A stretch of 64,000 nucleotides of DNA from Streptomyces sp. SID12501 (GTDB lineage: Bacteria > Actinomycetota > Actinomycetes > Streptomycetales > Streptomycetaceae), in assembly GCF_010550245.1 (NCBI RefSeq), contig NZ_JAAGLU010000011.1, forward strand, positions 1 to 64,000, given 5' to 3'. The position numbers were made by a program, and so were the translations under genes. Below, in pieces: positions 17,240-26,115 of the stretch. The notes below the pieces were generated by a model. The model was given only the letters and a program-made list of their open reading frames with translations, had not been told where the DNA came from and searched no databases. Every line of letters begins with the position of its first letter. The first letter of the stretch is position 1.

Positions 17240-17511
17240 CGGTCTCTTCTCCTGCTTGTTCGGGGTCGGTCGGCGGTGGGCCTTGGCCCCCGCCGCCCGG
17301 GGTTTCGATGACGTACGTCGCCGGGACGGCGAACCGGCCCGTCTCCACCGCGCCATTCTCCCGTACCGATGCTGCCGCGCGGGACGGCGCCGTCGGCGGC
17401 GATGCGCGGCGCGTCGGTGGCGACGGTCGTACCCGTCCGGACGGCCTCGACGGGCTCCCCGGTGTCGGTGAGGTTTCCGCCGCGATCGTCCCAAAACTGT
17501 CGGCCTGTCAC
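17236..17511 (-). CDS. Small uncertain ORF between cvnC and cvnD (91 codons)
   Basis: GTG 17511 has a GGGGTAGAG ribosome site, lies 24 bp after the cvnC stop, and the frame ends in an ATGA overlap with cvnD, so translational coupling is possible. The first half has Streptomyces-like G/C third positions, the second half does not. From 17357 a different minus frame takes over good codon bias and reads ETGRFAVPATYVIETPGGGG, which resembles the C-terminal tail of hydantoinase-B/oxoprolinase subunits, and ends at 17220 inside cvnD. Either this is a real coupling peptide or the gap holds a frameshifted relic. No function can be given. Confidence 0.3.
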   Translation of the reverse strand: MTGRQFWDDRGGNLTDTGEPVEAVRTGTTVATDAPRIAADGAVPRGSIGTGEWRGGDGPVRRPGDVRHRNPGRRGPRPTADRPRTSRRRDR

Positions 17512-17535
17512 GTCTCTACCCCGCTTCCGCGCTGC

Positions 17536-17931
17536 TCAGAGCGCCCGGAGGCCGTTGATGACGTCGCGCAGAATATTCTCGTCCACCAGCTCGGCGGGGG
17601 GTACGGGACGCGTCACATGGACCATTTCCTCGTCCACGAGGTCCCCGATGAGGACCCGCACCACACCGATGGGGAGATTGAGTTCGGCAGCGAGTTCGGC
17701 GACCGACTGCGGGGTGTCACGACAGAGTTCGACGATGTCCACGTGTTCCGGGGACAGCGTGCGATCGGCTTCCGGGTCGTCCGCGTGCGCCTCCGTGATC
17801 ACCACCGCGATCAGGTCCAGGCGGTGCTGGGCCGAATGGCTGGTGCGGCCTCGCGTCATGGCGTACGGACGGACGACCGGTCCCGCCTCGTCGTCGAACC
17901 AGTGGCTTCTGGGTTGGCCGTCTCCGCTCAT
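17536..17931 (-). CDS. cvnC: Conservon protein CvnC (DUF742)
   Basis: A 131-residue DUF742 protein. A short N-terminal WFDDEAGPVVRPYAMTRGRT is followed by a winged-helix-like C-terminal part with SVAELAAELNLPIGVVRVLI and DLVDEEMVHV. The family is found almost only in conservon operons, where it bridges the roadblock protein and the GTPase. Nine bases separate its start from the end of cvnB. The next recognised gene, cvnD, lies 296 bp further, an unusually wide gap for this operon type. Confidence 0.9.
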   Translation of the reverse strand: MSGDGQPRSHWFDDEAGPVVRPYAMTRGRTSHSAQHRLDLIAVVITEAHADDPEADRTLSPEHVDIVELCRDTPQSVAELAAELNLPIGVVRVLIGDLVDEEMVHVTRPVPPAELVDENILRDVINGLRAL

Positions 17932-17940
17932 GTCATCCCA

Positions 17941-18381
17941 CTACCCGCCTGCGGGCAGATCGGTGCGCGGAGCAGACGCCAGATGCACACCGACACGCTT
18001 CACCAGGAGAGTCATCTCGTAGGCGACCTGACCCACGTCCGAGTCCGCGTCAGAGAGCACGGCCAGGCAGCTGCCGTCCCCGGCTGCCGTCACGAACAGA
18101 AAGGCGTCGTCGAGCTCCACGACCGTCTGGCGGACACTGCCGACGTCGAAGTGACGTCCCACACCCTTGGCGAGGCTGTGGAATCCGGAGGCGACCGCGG
18201 CCAGGTGCTCGCTGTCCTCCCGGCTGAGGTCCCTGGAGACCCCGGTGGGCAGTCCGTCGCCGGAGAGCACGAGCGCTCTGCGGATGCTGGCGACCCGGTC
18301 GACGAGGTCGTCGAGGAGCCAGTTGAGCTCCCCCGACGCCTTGTCGCTCGAGGTCTGGCCGGTCGGCTTCGGTGCGGTCAT
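17941..18381 (-). CDS. cvnB: Conservon roadblock/LC7 protein CvnB
   Basis: A 146-residue roadblock/LC7-fold protein (ELNWLLDDLVDRVASIRRAL at the start, then ALVLSGDGLPTGVSRDLS). In conservons it acts as the GTPase-modulating partner of CvnD at the membrane. ATG 18381 overlaps the cvnA stop by four bases, showing translational coupling. The C-terminus ends in a short Ala/Gly/Pro tail. Confidence 0.9.
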   Translation of the reverse strand: MTAPKPTGQTSSDKASGELNWLLDDLVDRVASIRRALVLSGDGLPTGVSRDLSREDSEHLAAVASGFHSLAKGVGRHFDVGSVRQTVVELDDAFLFVTAAGDGSCLAVLSDADSDVGQVAYEMTLLVKRVGVHLASAPRTDLPAGG

Positions 18382-21300
18382 CGACCGTCCCCCTTACTCG
18401 TTCCTTGCGCTGTGCCGTCCTGGGCGCTGTCGCCCTCGGCGTTCTCGTCACGGCCACGCTGCCAGCCGCGCTGCAGCGAGGCCATGCGGCTGCGGACCTC
18501 GTCGGCGTCGCGGTCGAACAGGTCGGCCCCGTCCTGGGGACGTGGCTTCGTCCGTTCGGCGCGCCGCTCCGGGCCGTCCCTCAGCTGCGGAGCCAGGTTG
18601 GCCTGGCGTACCCGGCGGGGCAGCCCTGCCGCACCGGAGGCGGCGGGGTCGGCCGCCGCACCGGGGCGGGAGGCGGTCCCGCCGGAGCCACCACGCCGGT
18701 CACGCTGCGGAAGTGCCGGGACTTGTGGCGCCGGGTCACCGAGGCCGTTGCGTCCCGTCTCCGCTCGCCCGCCGACACCACGGGCGGGCCCGTCGGGACG
18801 GCTGCTCACGGATCGGTCTCCGAAACGCGAGGCGGACATTTCCGTACGGTCGGTGAAGCCCCTGGAAGCCGTTGAATCCGTACGGTCGTCGAGACCACGG
18901 CCGACGGTTTCCCCTCTGCCCTCCCAACGCCGCACCGGGGACTCCGTGCGGTCGCCAAAGGCGTCGCCCGGTTCCGTTTCGCGGTGGGTCGCTGTGTCGC
19001 CCCGGCGGCGGGCCGGAAGCGGGGCCAGCGTGTCCGGGTCCGTCGAACCCACACCCTCCGCCGACTGTTCGTCCGACGACGACGGGCTGCGCCGGGGCGG
19101 CTGTTCGGTGACCGGACGGCCGTGGGAGCTGACCAGCTTCGGGGTACGGCGGCGCGGCAGCGTCATGGGATCTCCCGAACGGCCGGCCACCCCGTCGGGG
19201 GCGGGTGCGCGCCAGCTTCCGGAAGTCTGCTGTTGCTGCTCGCCTGGGACGTCGCTCGTTTCGCCCGTCGCTCCGGGGATCGAGCGGTGCGGCCGGGAAA
19301 GTACGCCGGGTTCGCTGTCCGCGTCACCGAAGGAACCGGGCAGGTCGTTGAGGGCGTCCAGCTCGACCGGCGCCTCCAGTTCGACCGGCCCGTCGATGAG
19401 TGAGGCGGGCAGGCCGGGGAGGCGCACGGGTGCCGAGGAGAGCGCGGCCCTGCGGCTCTCCTCGAACTCGGTCTCCTTGGAGGGCCGGGCGCGGTCGAGG
19501 CGGAAGCCGATGCCGTTGGTGTCCGGGATGTCGTCCGTGAGGAGTGCGTCGGGGACGAAGACGACGGCCGTGGTGCCGCCGTACGGGGAAGGCTGGAGGG
19601 AGACCCGGACGTTCTGCCGCTGGGCGAGCCGGCTGACGACGAACAGGCCGAGCCGGTCCGTGTCGGACAGTTCGAACTCGGGTGTCTCGGCGAGTCGCAG
19701 GTTGGCGTCGAGCAGTGCTTCCGCCGCCATACCCAGGCCCCGGTCGTGAATCTCCAGGGTGAAGCCGTTGGCGACACGCTCACCCAGGACCTGGATGGCC
19801 GTGTGCGGGGGCGAGAACACCGTTGCGTTCTCCAGGAGTTCGGCCACGAGGTGGGTCAGGTCGGCGACGGCCGGACCGGTGACGGCCATCCGGGGCAGCC
19901 TGCGGACCTCGATGCGCTCGTAGTCCTCGACCTCGGCCACGGCGGCCCGTACGACGTCCATCAGCTGGACGGGTTTGCGCCACTGCCGGGAGGGCGCGGC
20001 CCCGGAGAGGATCACCAGGCCTTCGGCGTGCCGGCGCATACGGGTCGTCAGGTGGTCGAGGCGGAACAGGTCGGCGAGTTCGTCGGTGTCCTCGGTCCGG
20101 CGTTCCATGGTGTCGAGCAGGGTGAGCTGCTTGTGCAGCAGGACCTGGCTGCGCCGGGCGAGGTTGACGAAGACCTCCGAGACTCCGGAGCGGAGTTCGG
20201 CCTGTTTGACGGCGGCCTCGACGGCGGCGCGCTGCAGGGTGTTGAGGGCCTGGCCGACCTCGCCGATCTCGTTCTTGTCGTACTCCAGGCGCGGGACCTC
20301 GGTCTCCACGTCGACCTGTTCGCCCGCCGACAGACGGCGCATCACGCTGGGCAGCCGGACGCCGGACGCCTCGTGGGCCTCCAGGCGGAGTTGGCGCAGG
20401 TCGCGGATGAGGGCGCGGCCGATGCGTACGGACAGGAAGAGCGAGAACAGCAGGGCGACCAGTCCGAGGACGCCCGCGACGACGGCCTTGACGATGACGC
20501 CCATCACGACCGGACGGATCCGGTCCTGATAGCGGTCGCCCGACTCGTCGTTGAGCTTGCGGAGTTCGTCGAGGACATCGCCGGCCGTGGTGTCCCAGCT
20601 CTTCGCCGTGACGCCCCGCGGCTTGCCGGACTCGGCGCCGATGGCGGCCTGTTCGGCCACCCGGAGCGGCGCGGTGGAGGCGTTCTTCCAGAACCGCTCG
20701 TAGCGTGCGCGGTCCGTCAGCGGGAGCAGCGGCAGGCTGACGTCGTACATGACGGTGCGCTGCGCCACGAGGTCGGAGATGTCGCGGGATTCGTCGCGGG
20801 TGAGCTTGCCGACGACCAGTGCCGAGCCGAGCAGGGCGTCCTCGCGGGAGAGGAGTTCGCGGGCACGGGCGGCGTTGACGAGGGCGCGGGCCTGCTTGTC
20901 CATCTCCAGGTTGTCGATGATGTGCAGGTTGGCGAGCAGGACGTAACAGGGGTCGACCAGGTTGTTGTAGAGGTTCAGTGCCTGGGTCCGGGTGACGGTG
21001 CCTTCCTCGACGCTGCGGCGCAACGGGCCGATGCCGTCGAACGCCTCCAGGACGGCGGTGAGGCGCTCGCTGTCGCTGCCGCTGATCGAGTTGCGCACGC
21101 TGGACTTGTCGGCGTTGTCACGGATCTTGCCGATGACGTCGTCGGTGGCGGTGCGGCTGCGACGAAGGGCCGCCAGCGCATCGGAGGCACGGGGGTCGGC
21201 AAGATAGACGAGGGTCTGGCGCCGCTCCTGCTGAAGCACGCGTACCGCGTCCTCGGTGGGGTAGCTGACCTTCTCCACGATCGACGACACATTGAACAAC

Positions 21301-21419
21301 TCGGCCGCCTCACGCCCCGTGAGTACGGTGGCGAAGCCCCAGATCGCGGTGAGGGACACCAGCGGCACGAGAAGCAGCGCCACGATCTTCCGGCGGATGG
21401 ACTTCCCGCGAAAGCGCAT
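18378..21419 (-). CDS. cvnA: Conservon sensor histidine kinase-like protein CvnA
   Basis: A 1013-residue membrane protein. TM1 is at 11-33, an extracytoplasmic nitrate/nitrite-sensor-like helical domain at about 35-300, TM2 at 303-332, then HAMP (333-390). The catalytic region follows: a dimerisation segment with LFRLDHLTTRMRRHAEGL (His456), then the HATPase domain with N-box HLVAELLENATVFSP (524-538) and DRGLGM. From about residue 700 the tail is long, Pro/Ser/Arg/Glu-rich and probably disordered. ATG 21419 follows the Shine-Dalgarno GGGGGAGG; an upstream in-frame start exists. It heads cvnABCD. Which S. coelicolor conservon it matches cannot be told without alignment. Confidence 0.9.
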   Translation of the reverse strand: MRFRGKSIRRKIVALLLVPLVSLTAIWGFATVLTGREAAELFNVSSIVEKVSYPTEDAVRVLQQERRQTLVYLADPRASDALAALRRSRTATDDVIGKIRDNADKSSVRNSISGSDSERLTAVLEAFDGIGPLRRSVEEGTVTRTQALNLYNNLVDPCYVLLANLHIIDNLEMDKQARALVNAARARELLSREDALLGSALVVGKLTRDESRDISDLVAQRTVMYDVSLPLLPLTDRARYERFWKNASTAPLRVAEQAAIGAESGKPRGVTAKSWDTTAGDVLDELRKLNDESGDRYQDRIRPVVMGVIVKAVVAGVLGLVALLFSLFLSVRIGRALIRDLRQLRLEAHEASGVRLPSVMRRLSAGEQVDVETEVPRLEYDKNEIGEVGQALNTLQRAAVEAAVKQAELRSGVSEVFVNLARRSQVLLHKQLTLLDTMERRTEDTDELADLFRLDHLTTRMRRHAEGLVILSGAAPSRQWRKPVQLMDVVRAAVAEVEDYERIEVRRLPRMAVTGPAVADLTHLVAELLENATVFSPPHTAIQVLGERVANGFTLEIHDRGLGMAAEALLDANLRLAETPEFELSDTDRLGLFVVSRLAQRQNVRVSLQPSPYGGTTAVVFVPDALLTDDIPDTNGIGFRLDRARPSKETEFEESRRAALSSAPVRLPGLPASLIDGPVELEAPVELDALNDLPGSFGDADSEPGVLSRPHRSIPGATGETSDVPGEQQQQTSGSWRAPAPDGVAGRSGDPMTLPRRRTPKLVSSHGRPVTEQPPRRSPSSSDEQSAEGVGSTDPDTLAPLPARRRGDTATHRETEPGDAFGDRTESPVRRWEGRGETVGRGLDDRTDSTASRGFTDRTEMSASRFGDRSVSSRPDGPARGVGGRAETGRNGLGDPAPQVPALPQRDRRGGSGGTASRPGAAADPAASGAAGLPRRVRQANLAPQLRDGPERRAERTKPRPQDGADLFDRDADEVRSRMASLQRGWQRGRDENAEGDSAQDGTAQGTSKGDGR

Positions 21420-21838
21420 GGCCTCCCCCAGCTCGCCCCCGTCGACGCGGGGGTACACATGTGCGTCAATAATCGGCGTGAGCCTACTACTGACCCACAG
21501 AGAACTCGAAGACCTGTCTGAGGTCTGAACTGCCGCGCTCCGGGCGAGACATGGCGAGTTGTCCGATCATTACGGGAGATTGCCTCCTCGAATCCGGCAT
21601 GACCGCACGAGGCCAGTCGTCGGCCAACTTGGCCGTTTGGCTGGATTTTTACGTTTGACGGGAATCTTCGAGACACGTCGATCGTCTTTGTACACAGGAG
21701 ATGGGTGGCGGAACCGTCAGCAGGGTCCGCATCCCGCGCACAGGCCGCGTAAAACAGCGTAAGCCGGGCAACCACTGGGGAGCCGGTGTCACCGACACCG
21801 GGACGGGCGGTCTGCTGGGCGGTGGGGAGTGACACGTG
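21420..21838. other. Divergent intergenic region between cvnA and a membrane-protein gene
   Basis: 419 bp without a credible gene. It includes an A/T-richer stretch around 21480-21700 that probably holds the divergent promoters, and CCGGTGTC-acc-GACACCGG (21783-21801), a perfect 8-bp inverted repeat about 40 bp before the downstream start. Two further GACAC pentamers, the core of WhiA sites, occur here including one at 21831, but a WhiA claim would be speculative. Confidence 0.35.
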
Positions 21839-22444
21839 ATGGGCACGGCGGAACGACGCGAAACGCTCGGGAACGGCGTTGCGGTTGCGGCACCCTTGGT
21901 GGTGCACGGGGGCGCCAGGAACAACGGCACGGGCCCGGACATGGGCGACGGCAGGGGCAGCGGCGGCACCGAACCATCCTCCGGCCGCGTCCACGCCTCC
22001 ACCGCGGCCGAGCAACTCCCCACACCGGCGAGGGCGGAGGCGCAGCCCTCCTACCGACAGCTGTGGATCGAGGAGCCCGCACGTCGGCGCCGACTGCCGG
22101 ACCCGGTGCGTACGGCGGCGGTGCGGGCGGTGCTCGTCATCTCCGTCACGCTGATCCAGGCGATGGTGGCCTTCCTGTCCACGCTGGCCGGTTCCTGGCT
22201 GGCTTTCCCGATGGTGATCAGCAGCGTGGCCAGCACGGTGTTGGCCACCTGGGCCGCGCTCGACGTGTGGGTGACGCGCCAGGTCTGGAGGCAGCGCAAC
22301 GGCGTGGTGTCGACCCCCAGCAGCACGGCACGGGCGCTGCGGCGCGAACGCCGCAAGGCCCGACGACTCGCCCGGACCATCGCCCGGACCCAGGAGCGCA
22401 TACGCAGGCAGGGCGGCGGGTCCTCTCAGTTGTCGCACCCCTGA
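21839..22444 (+). CDS. Hypothetical membrane protein (201 aa)
   Basis: The first 90 residues are polar and Gly/Pro-rich. Two hydrophobic helices follow (about residues 95-117 and 121-143), then a strongly basic Arg-rich helical tail (RALRRERRKARRLARTIAR). No characterised family is recognised. ATG 21839, directly preceded by an in-frame GTG (21836), follows GGGGAG at 21824-21829. It is divergent from cvnA and followed by a terminator hairpin, so it is likely a single-gene transcript. The topology suggests a small inner-membrane protein with a cytoplasmic, nucleic-acid- or lipid-contacting tail, but this is inference. Confidence 0.65.
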   Translation: MGTAERRETLGNGVAVAAPLVVHGGARNNGTGPDMGDGRGSGGTEPSSGRVHASTAAEQLPTPARAEAQPSYRQLWIEEPARRRRLPDPVRTAAVRAVLVISVTLIQAMVAFLSTLAGSWLAFPMVISSVASTVLATWAALDVWVTRQVWRQRNGVVSTPSSTARALRRERRKARRLARTIARTQERIRRQGGGSSQLSHP

Positions 22445-22445
22445 G

Positions 22446-22476
22446 GGCCCTGGGCGGGCAGGACCCGCACAGGGCC
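22446..22476 (+). terminator. Terminator-like hairpin
   Basis: Nested arms GGCCCTG/CAGGGCC (22446-22452, 22470-22476) and GCGGG/CCCGC (22454-22458, 22464-22468) with a 5-nt loop, immediately after the stop at 22444. Confidence 0.65.
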
Positions 22477-22661
22477 GCGCCCTGAGCCATATGAACGAGC
22501 CCGGGCGGGCCGAGGGCTGCCGCGCCCCCTCCACCGTCGCACCGACCCGTCACTGACCCGGCGGCCCCGATGAGCGCCGCCTTCGGCCATGTCGGCCTCC
22601 CCCACGGGTTCTCTCCGGTCACCGATGTGGCGGAACCCGCGGGACACTTCCAGTAAGCGAT

Positions 22662-22675
22662 CGAATGTTTATTCG
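22662..22675. promoter_or_regulatory. Candidate operator upstream of the choline cluster
   Basis: CGAAT-gttt-ATTCG is a perfect short inverted repeat in an A/T-rich patch of the 458-bp gap before the aldehyde dehydrogenase gene. Its form suits a TetR- or GntR-type dimer, but no regulator gene lies next to it and no matching -35/-10 was assigned. Apart from the terminator at 22446-22476, nothing else is recognised in 22445-22902. Confidence 0.35.
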
Positions 22676-22902
22676 GTTCCTGCGGGCATGTACGACCTCC
22701 AACTGCATCGCGGACGCGCCGGAACGGTGGTGTGCTGGGTGCCGACGAAGGGGTCCCGGACGGAGCCCCCCGGCCGTGACGCGTCGCCGAGCGCCCGATC
22801 GGGTGTGCCGAAGATCACATTCGGCATGAACCGTCTTCGGCCGGAAAGGCGCGCAACCGGAAGGGCGCCTTCGGTGTGGCGCTGACCAGGAGGAACGAGA
22901 AC

Positions 22903-24363
22903 ATGCCCGAACTCTTCATCGGCGGTACCTGGAGATCCGCGCTCGACGAGCGCACCCGCGAGATCCGCTGCCCCGCCGACGGCTCCCTGGTCGGTGTCGT
23001 CGACGAGGCGGACGGCAAGGACACGGTGGAGGCCATCACCGCCGCCCGCCGTGCCTTCGACGAGGGCCCCTGGCCCGGTACGCCGGCCGCCGAGCGTGGT
23101 GACCTGCTCCTGCGTGTCGCCGACCTCATGGTGCGAGACAAGGACGAGCTGGCCCGCGCGGAGTCCCTCGACACCGGGAAACGCCTGGTGGAGAGCGCCT
23201 ACGACATCGACGACATCGTCAACTGCTTCCGCTACTTCGGCCGGCTCGCGGCGAACGAGACCGGACGCGTCATCGACACCGGCTCGCCGAGCGTGGACAG
23301 CCGGGTCGTCTACGAACCGGTCGGTGTCTGCGCGCTGATCACCCCGTGGAACTATCCGCTCCTCCAGACCGCCTGGAAGGTCGCCCCGGCACTGGCGGCC
23401 GGGAACACCTTCGTCCTCAAGCCGAGCGAGCTCACCCCTCACACCGCGATCCACCTGATGCGGCTCCTGGAGGAGGCCGGACTGCCGGCGGGCGTGGCCA
23501 ACCTCGTCCTCGGCGCCGGCCCGGAGGCGGGCGCGCCGCTCGGTGACCATCCGGACGTCGACCTGCTCTCCTTCACGGGCGGACTCCAGACCGGCCGCCG
23601 CCTCATGGCCGCCGCGGCCGGAACGGTGAAGAAGGTCGCGCTCGAACTCGGCGGCAAGAACCCCAACATCGTGTTCGCCGACGCCGACTTCGACATGGCC
23701 GTCGACATGGCGCTCACCGCCGTGTTCCTGCACTCCGGGCAGGTCTGCTCAGCCGGGGCCCGGCTGCTGGTGGAGGACTCGCTGCACGACCGGTTCGTCG
23801 ACGAGGTCGTCCGGCGGGCCCAGCTGATCCGGCTCGGCGGCCCGTTCGACGAAGAGGCCCAGACCGGCCCGCTGATCTCCGAGGCACATCGTGCGAAGGT
23901 CGAGGCGTATGTCGCCCAGGGCCTGGCCGAGGGTGCGGTACTGCGCTGCGGCGGGGCACGCCCCGAGGGGCTCGACGACGGTTTCTACTACCCGCCGACG
24001 GTGCTCGACGAGTGCGACGCCCGGATGACGGTCGTCCAGGAGGAGTCGTTCGGTCCGGTGCTCACCGTGGAGCGGTTCACGGACGAGGCGGAGGCCGTCC
24101 GGCTCGCCAACGACACCGTGTACGGGCTCGCCGGAGGCGTCTTCACCACCGACGAGGCCAAGGCGCAGAGGGTCGCGGCCCGCTTGCGGATCGGCACGGT
24201 GTGGATCAACGACTACCACCCGTACGTCCCCCAGGCGGAGTGGGGCGGCTTCAAGCAGTCCGGCTTCGGCCGCGAGCTCGGCCCCTCGGGACTCGCCGAG
24301 TACCGCGAAGCGAAGCACATCTACCGGAACACCGATCCTTCGCCGCAGGGCTGGTTCGCCTGA
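22903..24363 (+). CDS. betB: Betaine-aldehyde dehydrogenase-like NAD(P)+ aldehyde dehydrogenase
   Basis: A 486-residue aldehyde dehydrogenase oxidising an aldehyde to its acid with NAD(P)+. Catalytic residues are visible: Cys282 (GQVCSAGARL), Glu248 (LELGGKNPN), Asn150 (TPWNYPL) and Lys173 (LKPSE). Near the C-terminus WINDYHPYVPQAEWGGFKQS closely resembles the block typical of GbsA-type betaine-aldehyde dehydrogenases. ATG 22903 is preceded by AGGAGG (22889-22894). With a choline oxidase two genes downstream, the natural substrate is most likely betaine aldehyde and the product glycine betaine. An aminoaldehyde substrate cannot be excluded from sequence alone. Confidence 0.82.
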   Translation: MPELFIGGTWRSALDERTREIRCPADGSLVGVVDEADGKDTVEAITAARRAFDEGPWPGTPAAERGDLLLRVADLMVRDKDELARAESLDTGKRLVESAYDIDDIVNCFRYFGRLAANETGRVIDTGSPSVDSRVVYEPVGVCALITPWNYPLLQTAWKVAPALAAGNTFVLKPSELTPHTAIHLMRLLEEAGLPAGVANLVLGAGPEAGAPLGDHPDVDLLSFTGGLQTGRRLMAAAAGTVKKVALELGGKNPNIVFADADFDMAVDMALTAVFLHSGQVCSAGARLLVEDSLHDRFVDEVVRRAQLIRLGGPFDEEAQTGPLISEAHRAKVEAYVAQGLAEGAVLRCGGARPEGLDDGFYYPPTVLDECDARMTVVQEESFGPVLTVERFTDEAEAVRLANDTVYGLAGGVFTTDEAKAQRVAARLRIGTVWINDYHPYVPQAEWGGFKQSGFGRELGPSGLAEYREAKHIYRNTDPSPQGWFA

Positions 24364-24497
24364 CACCCCTTCCGCTCCTTTTGTGCGTCATTTGTGCGCC
24401 GTTCCCCTTGTGTACGTCCTGAATGTGCGCCCCCATTGATCCCGGCACCCGCAACGAGCCGCTCCCTCCCACTCCCCGGTCCCCCAGGAGTCCGCTC

Positions 24498-26069
24498 ATG
24501 GCAACCACCGACCAACCGACAGGTTCAGGGAACACGGACGACGCCGAACTCGCCGAGTTCGGTTACAAGCCCGAGCTCAAGCGCACCCTCGGCAACTTCC
24601 ACACCTTCGCGGCCGGGATCAGCTACATCTCGATCCTGACCGGCACCTTCCAGCTGTTCTACTTCGGCTACGGCAGCGGTGGCCCCGCCTACTGGTGGTC
24701 GTGGCCGATGGTGTTCGTCGGCCAGTTCATGGTCGCCCTCTGCTTCGCGGAGCTGGCCGCCCGCTATCCGGTGGCGGGCTCGGTCTACAACTGGTCCAAG
24801 AAGGTCGGCAATCCACACCTGGGCTGGCTGGCCGGCTGGATGATGCTGATCGCCTCGATCGTGTCGATCGCGGCGGTGGCGCTCGCCTACCAGCTCACGC
24901 TGCCGCAGATCTCCAGCGTGTTCCAGATCGTCGGGGACGGCACCGGCAAGTACGACGTGGCCACCAACGCGGTGATCCTGGCCACCGTGTTGATCCTCTT
25001 CACGACTGTGGTGAACGCCTTCGGCGTCAAGCTGATGGCCACGATCAACACGGCGGGTGTCTTCATCGAGCTCGTCGCCACGGTCGTACTGATCGTCCTG
25101 TTCGCCGTTCACATCACGCGCGGTCCGCAGGTCGTCATGGAGACGAACGGCACGGGTGCGGGCCACGGCGCCGGCTACCTCGGCGCGTTCCTGGTGGCCT
25201 CGCTGGCATCGGCGTACGTCATGTACGGCTTCGACACCGCGGCGTCGCTCGGTGAGGAGTCCCGCGATCCGTCCCGGAACGCGCCACGCGCCATCATCCG
25301 GGCGATCGTCGCCTCCTTCGTCCTCGGCGGCCTGGTCCTCCTCCTCGCGCTGATGAGCGTCTCCAGCCTCAAGGGCAAGGAGCTGTCCACGGACGGCCTG
25401 CAGTACGTCGTGCTCGACGTGCTCGGGCCGACTGCAGGCAAGGCGATGCTGTGGTGCGTGCTGATCGCGGTGACCGTCTGCGCGCTGGCCGTGCACACGG
25501 CGGCGATCCGGCTGGCGTTCGCGATGGCCCGCGACAACAACCTGCCCGCGTCCTCACTGCTCGCGAAGGTCAGCCCGCGCTTCCAGACGCCGGTACTGCC
25601 GGCCGTGATCGTCGGTGTGCTGGCGCTGAGCATCCTGGTGGTCAACATCCGCCAGCCGCAGATCTTCACCGTGGTCACCAGCATCGGCATCATCATGATC
25701 TACCTCGCCTATCTGGGCGTCACCGGACCCATGCTGGTGGCACGGCTGCGCGGCAGGTGGCAGCCGGCCGGCGACGGCAAGTTCTCACTGGGCCGCTGGG
25801 GCCTGCTCGTCAACATCGGGGCCGTGATCTGGGGCGCCGTCATGACGATCAACCTGATCTGGCCGCGAGCCTCGGTCTACAACGCCACCGCCCCCTTCCA
25901 CTGGTACCTCCAGTGGGGCGCCGTGCTGTTCGTCGCGGTCATCGCGGGTGGCGGCTTCGCCTACTACTGGTTCGTCCAGCGGCACCGGACGGGTGTGCTC
26001 GCCGGACACCGTCTTGAGGAGAACCCGGCCACGCCGGCCGCTACCCTCGCCGCCCCGGCGGCCGACTGA
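24498..26069 (+). CDS. APC-superfamily amino acid/amine permease
   Basis: A 523-residue integral membrane carrier with about 12 hydrophobic segments. Family-typical stretches include LAARYPVAGSVYNWSKKVGN in TM2-3 and GFDTAASLGEESRDPSRNAP after TM6, both characteristic of the amino acid-polyamine-organocation superfamily. ATG 24498 is preceded by AGGAG (24486-24490). It sits between betaine-aldehyde dehydrogenase and choline oxidase genes (16 bp before the latter), so it may import choline or a choline precursor such as an amine. That substrate is inferred from context only; APC carriers mostly move amino acids and polyamines. Confidence 0.85.
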   Translation: MATTDQPTGSGNTDDAELAEFGYKPELKRTLGNFHTFAAGISYISILTGTFQLFYFGYGSGGPAYWWSWPMVFVGQFMVALCFAELAARYPVAGSVYNWSKKVGNPHLGWLAGWMMLIASIVSIAAVALAYQLTLPQISSVFQIVGDGTGKYDVATNAVILATVLILFTTVVNAFGVKLMATINTAGVFIELVATVVLIVLFAVHITRGPQVVMETNGTGAGHGAGYLGAFLVASLASAYVMYGFDTAASLGEESRDPSRNAPRAIIRAIVASFVLGGLVLLLALMSVSSLKGKELSTDGLQYVVLDVLGPTAGKAMLWCVLIAVTVCALAVHTAAIRLAFAMARDNNLPASSLLAKVSPRFQTPVLPAVIVGVLALSILVVNIRQPQIFTVVTSIGIIMIYLAYLGVTGPMLVARLRGRWQPAGDGKFSLGRWGLLVNIGAVIWGAVMTINLIWPRASVYNATAPFHWYLQWGAVLFVAVIAGGGFAYYWFVQRHRTGVLAGHRLEENPATPAATLAAPAAD

Positions 26070-26070
26070 A

Positions 26071-26115
26071 GGAGGTCAACCCCACATGGACCAGCCCCAC
26101 ATGGACCAACCTCAC
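26071..26115 (+). repeat. Imperfect 15-bp tandem repeat over the choline oxidase start
   Basis: Three near-identical 15-mers (GGAGGTCAACCCCAC, ATGGACCAGCCCCAC, ATGGACCAACCTCAC) run head to tail. The first contains the Shine-Dalgarno and the next two each begin with an in-frame ATG, so the encoded N-terminus reads MDQPHMDQPH. Confidence 0.7.

Noticed and set aside
21655..21838. Riboswitch-like sequence before the 201-aa membrane protein gene
   Set aside because: CCGGGCAACCACTGGGGAGC recalls parts of S-box or cobalamin elements, but no full set of conserved helices or boxes of any known class could be traced.
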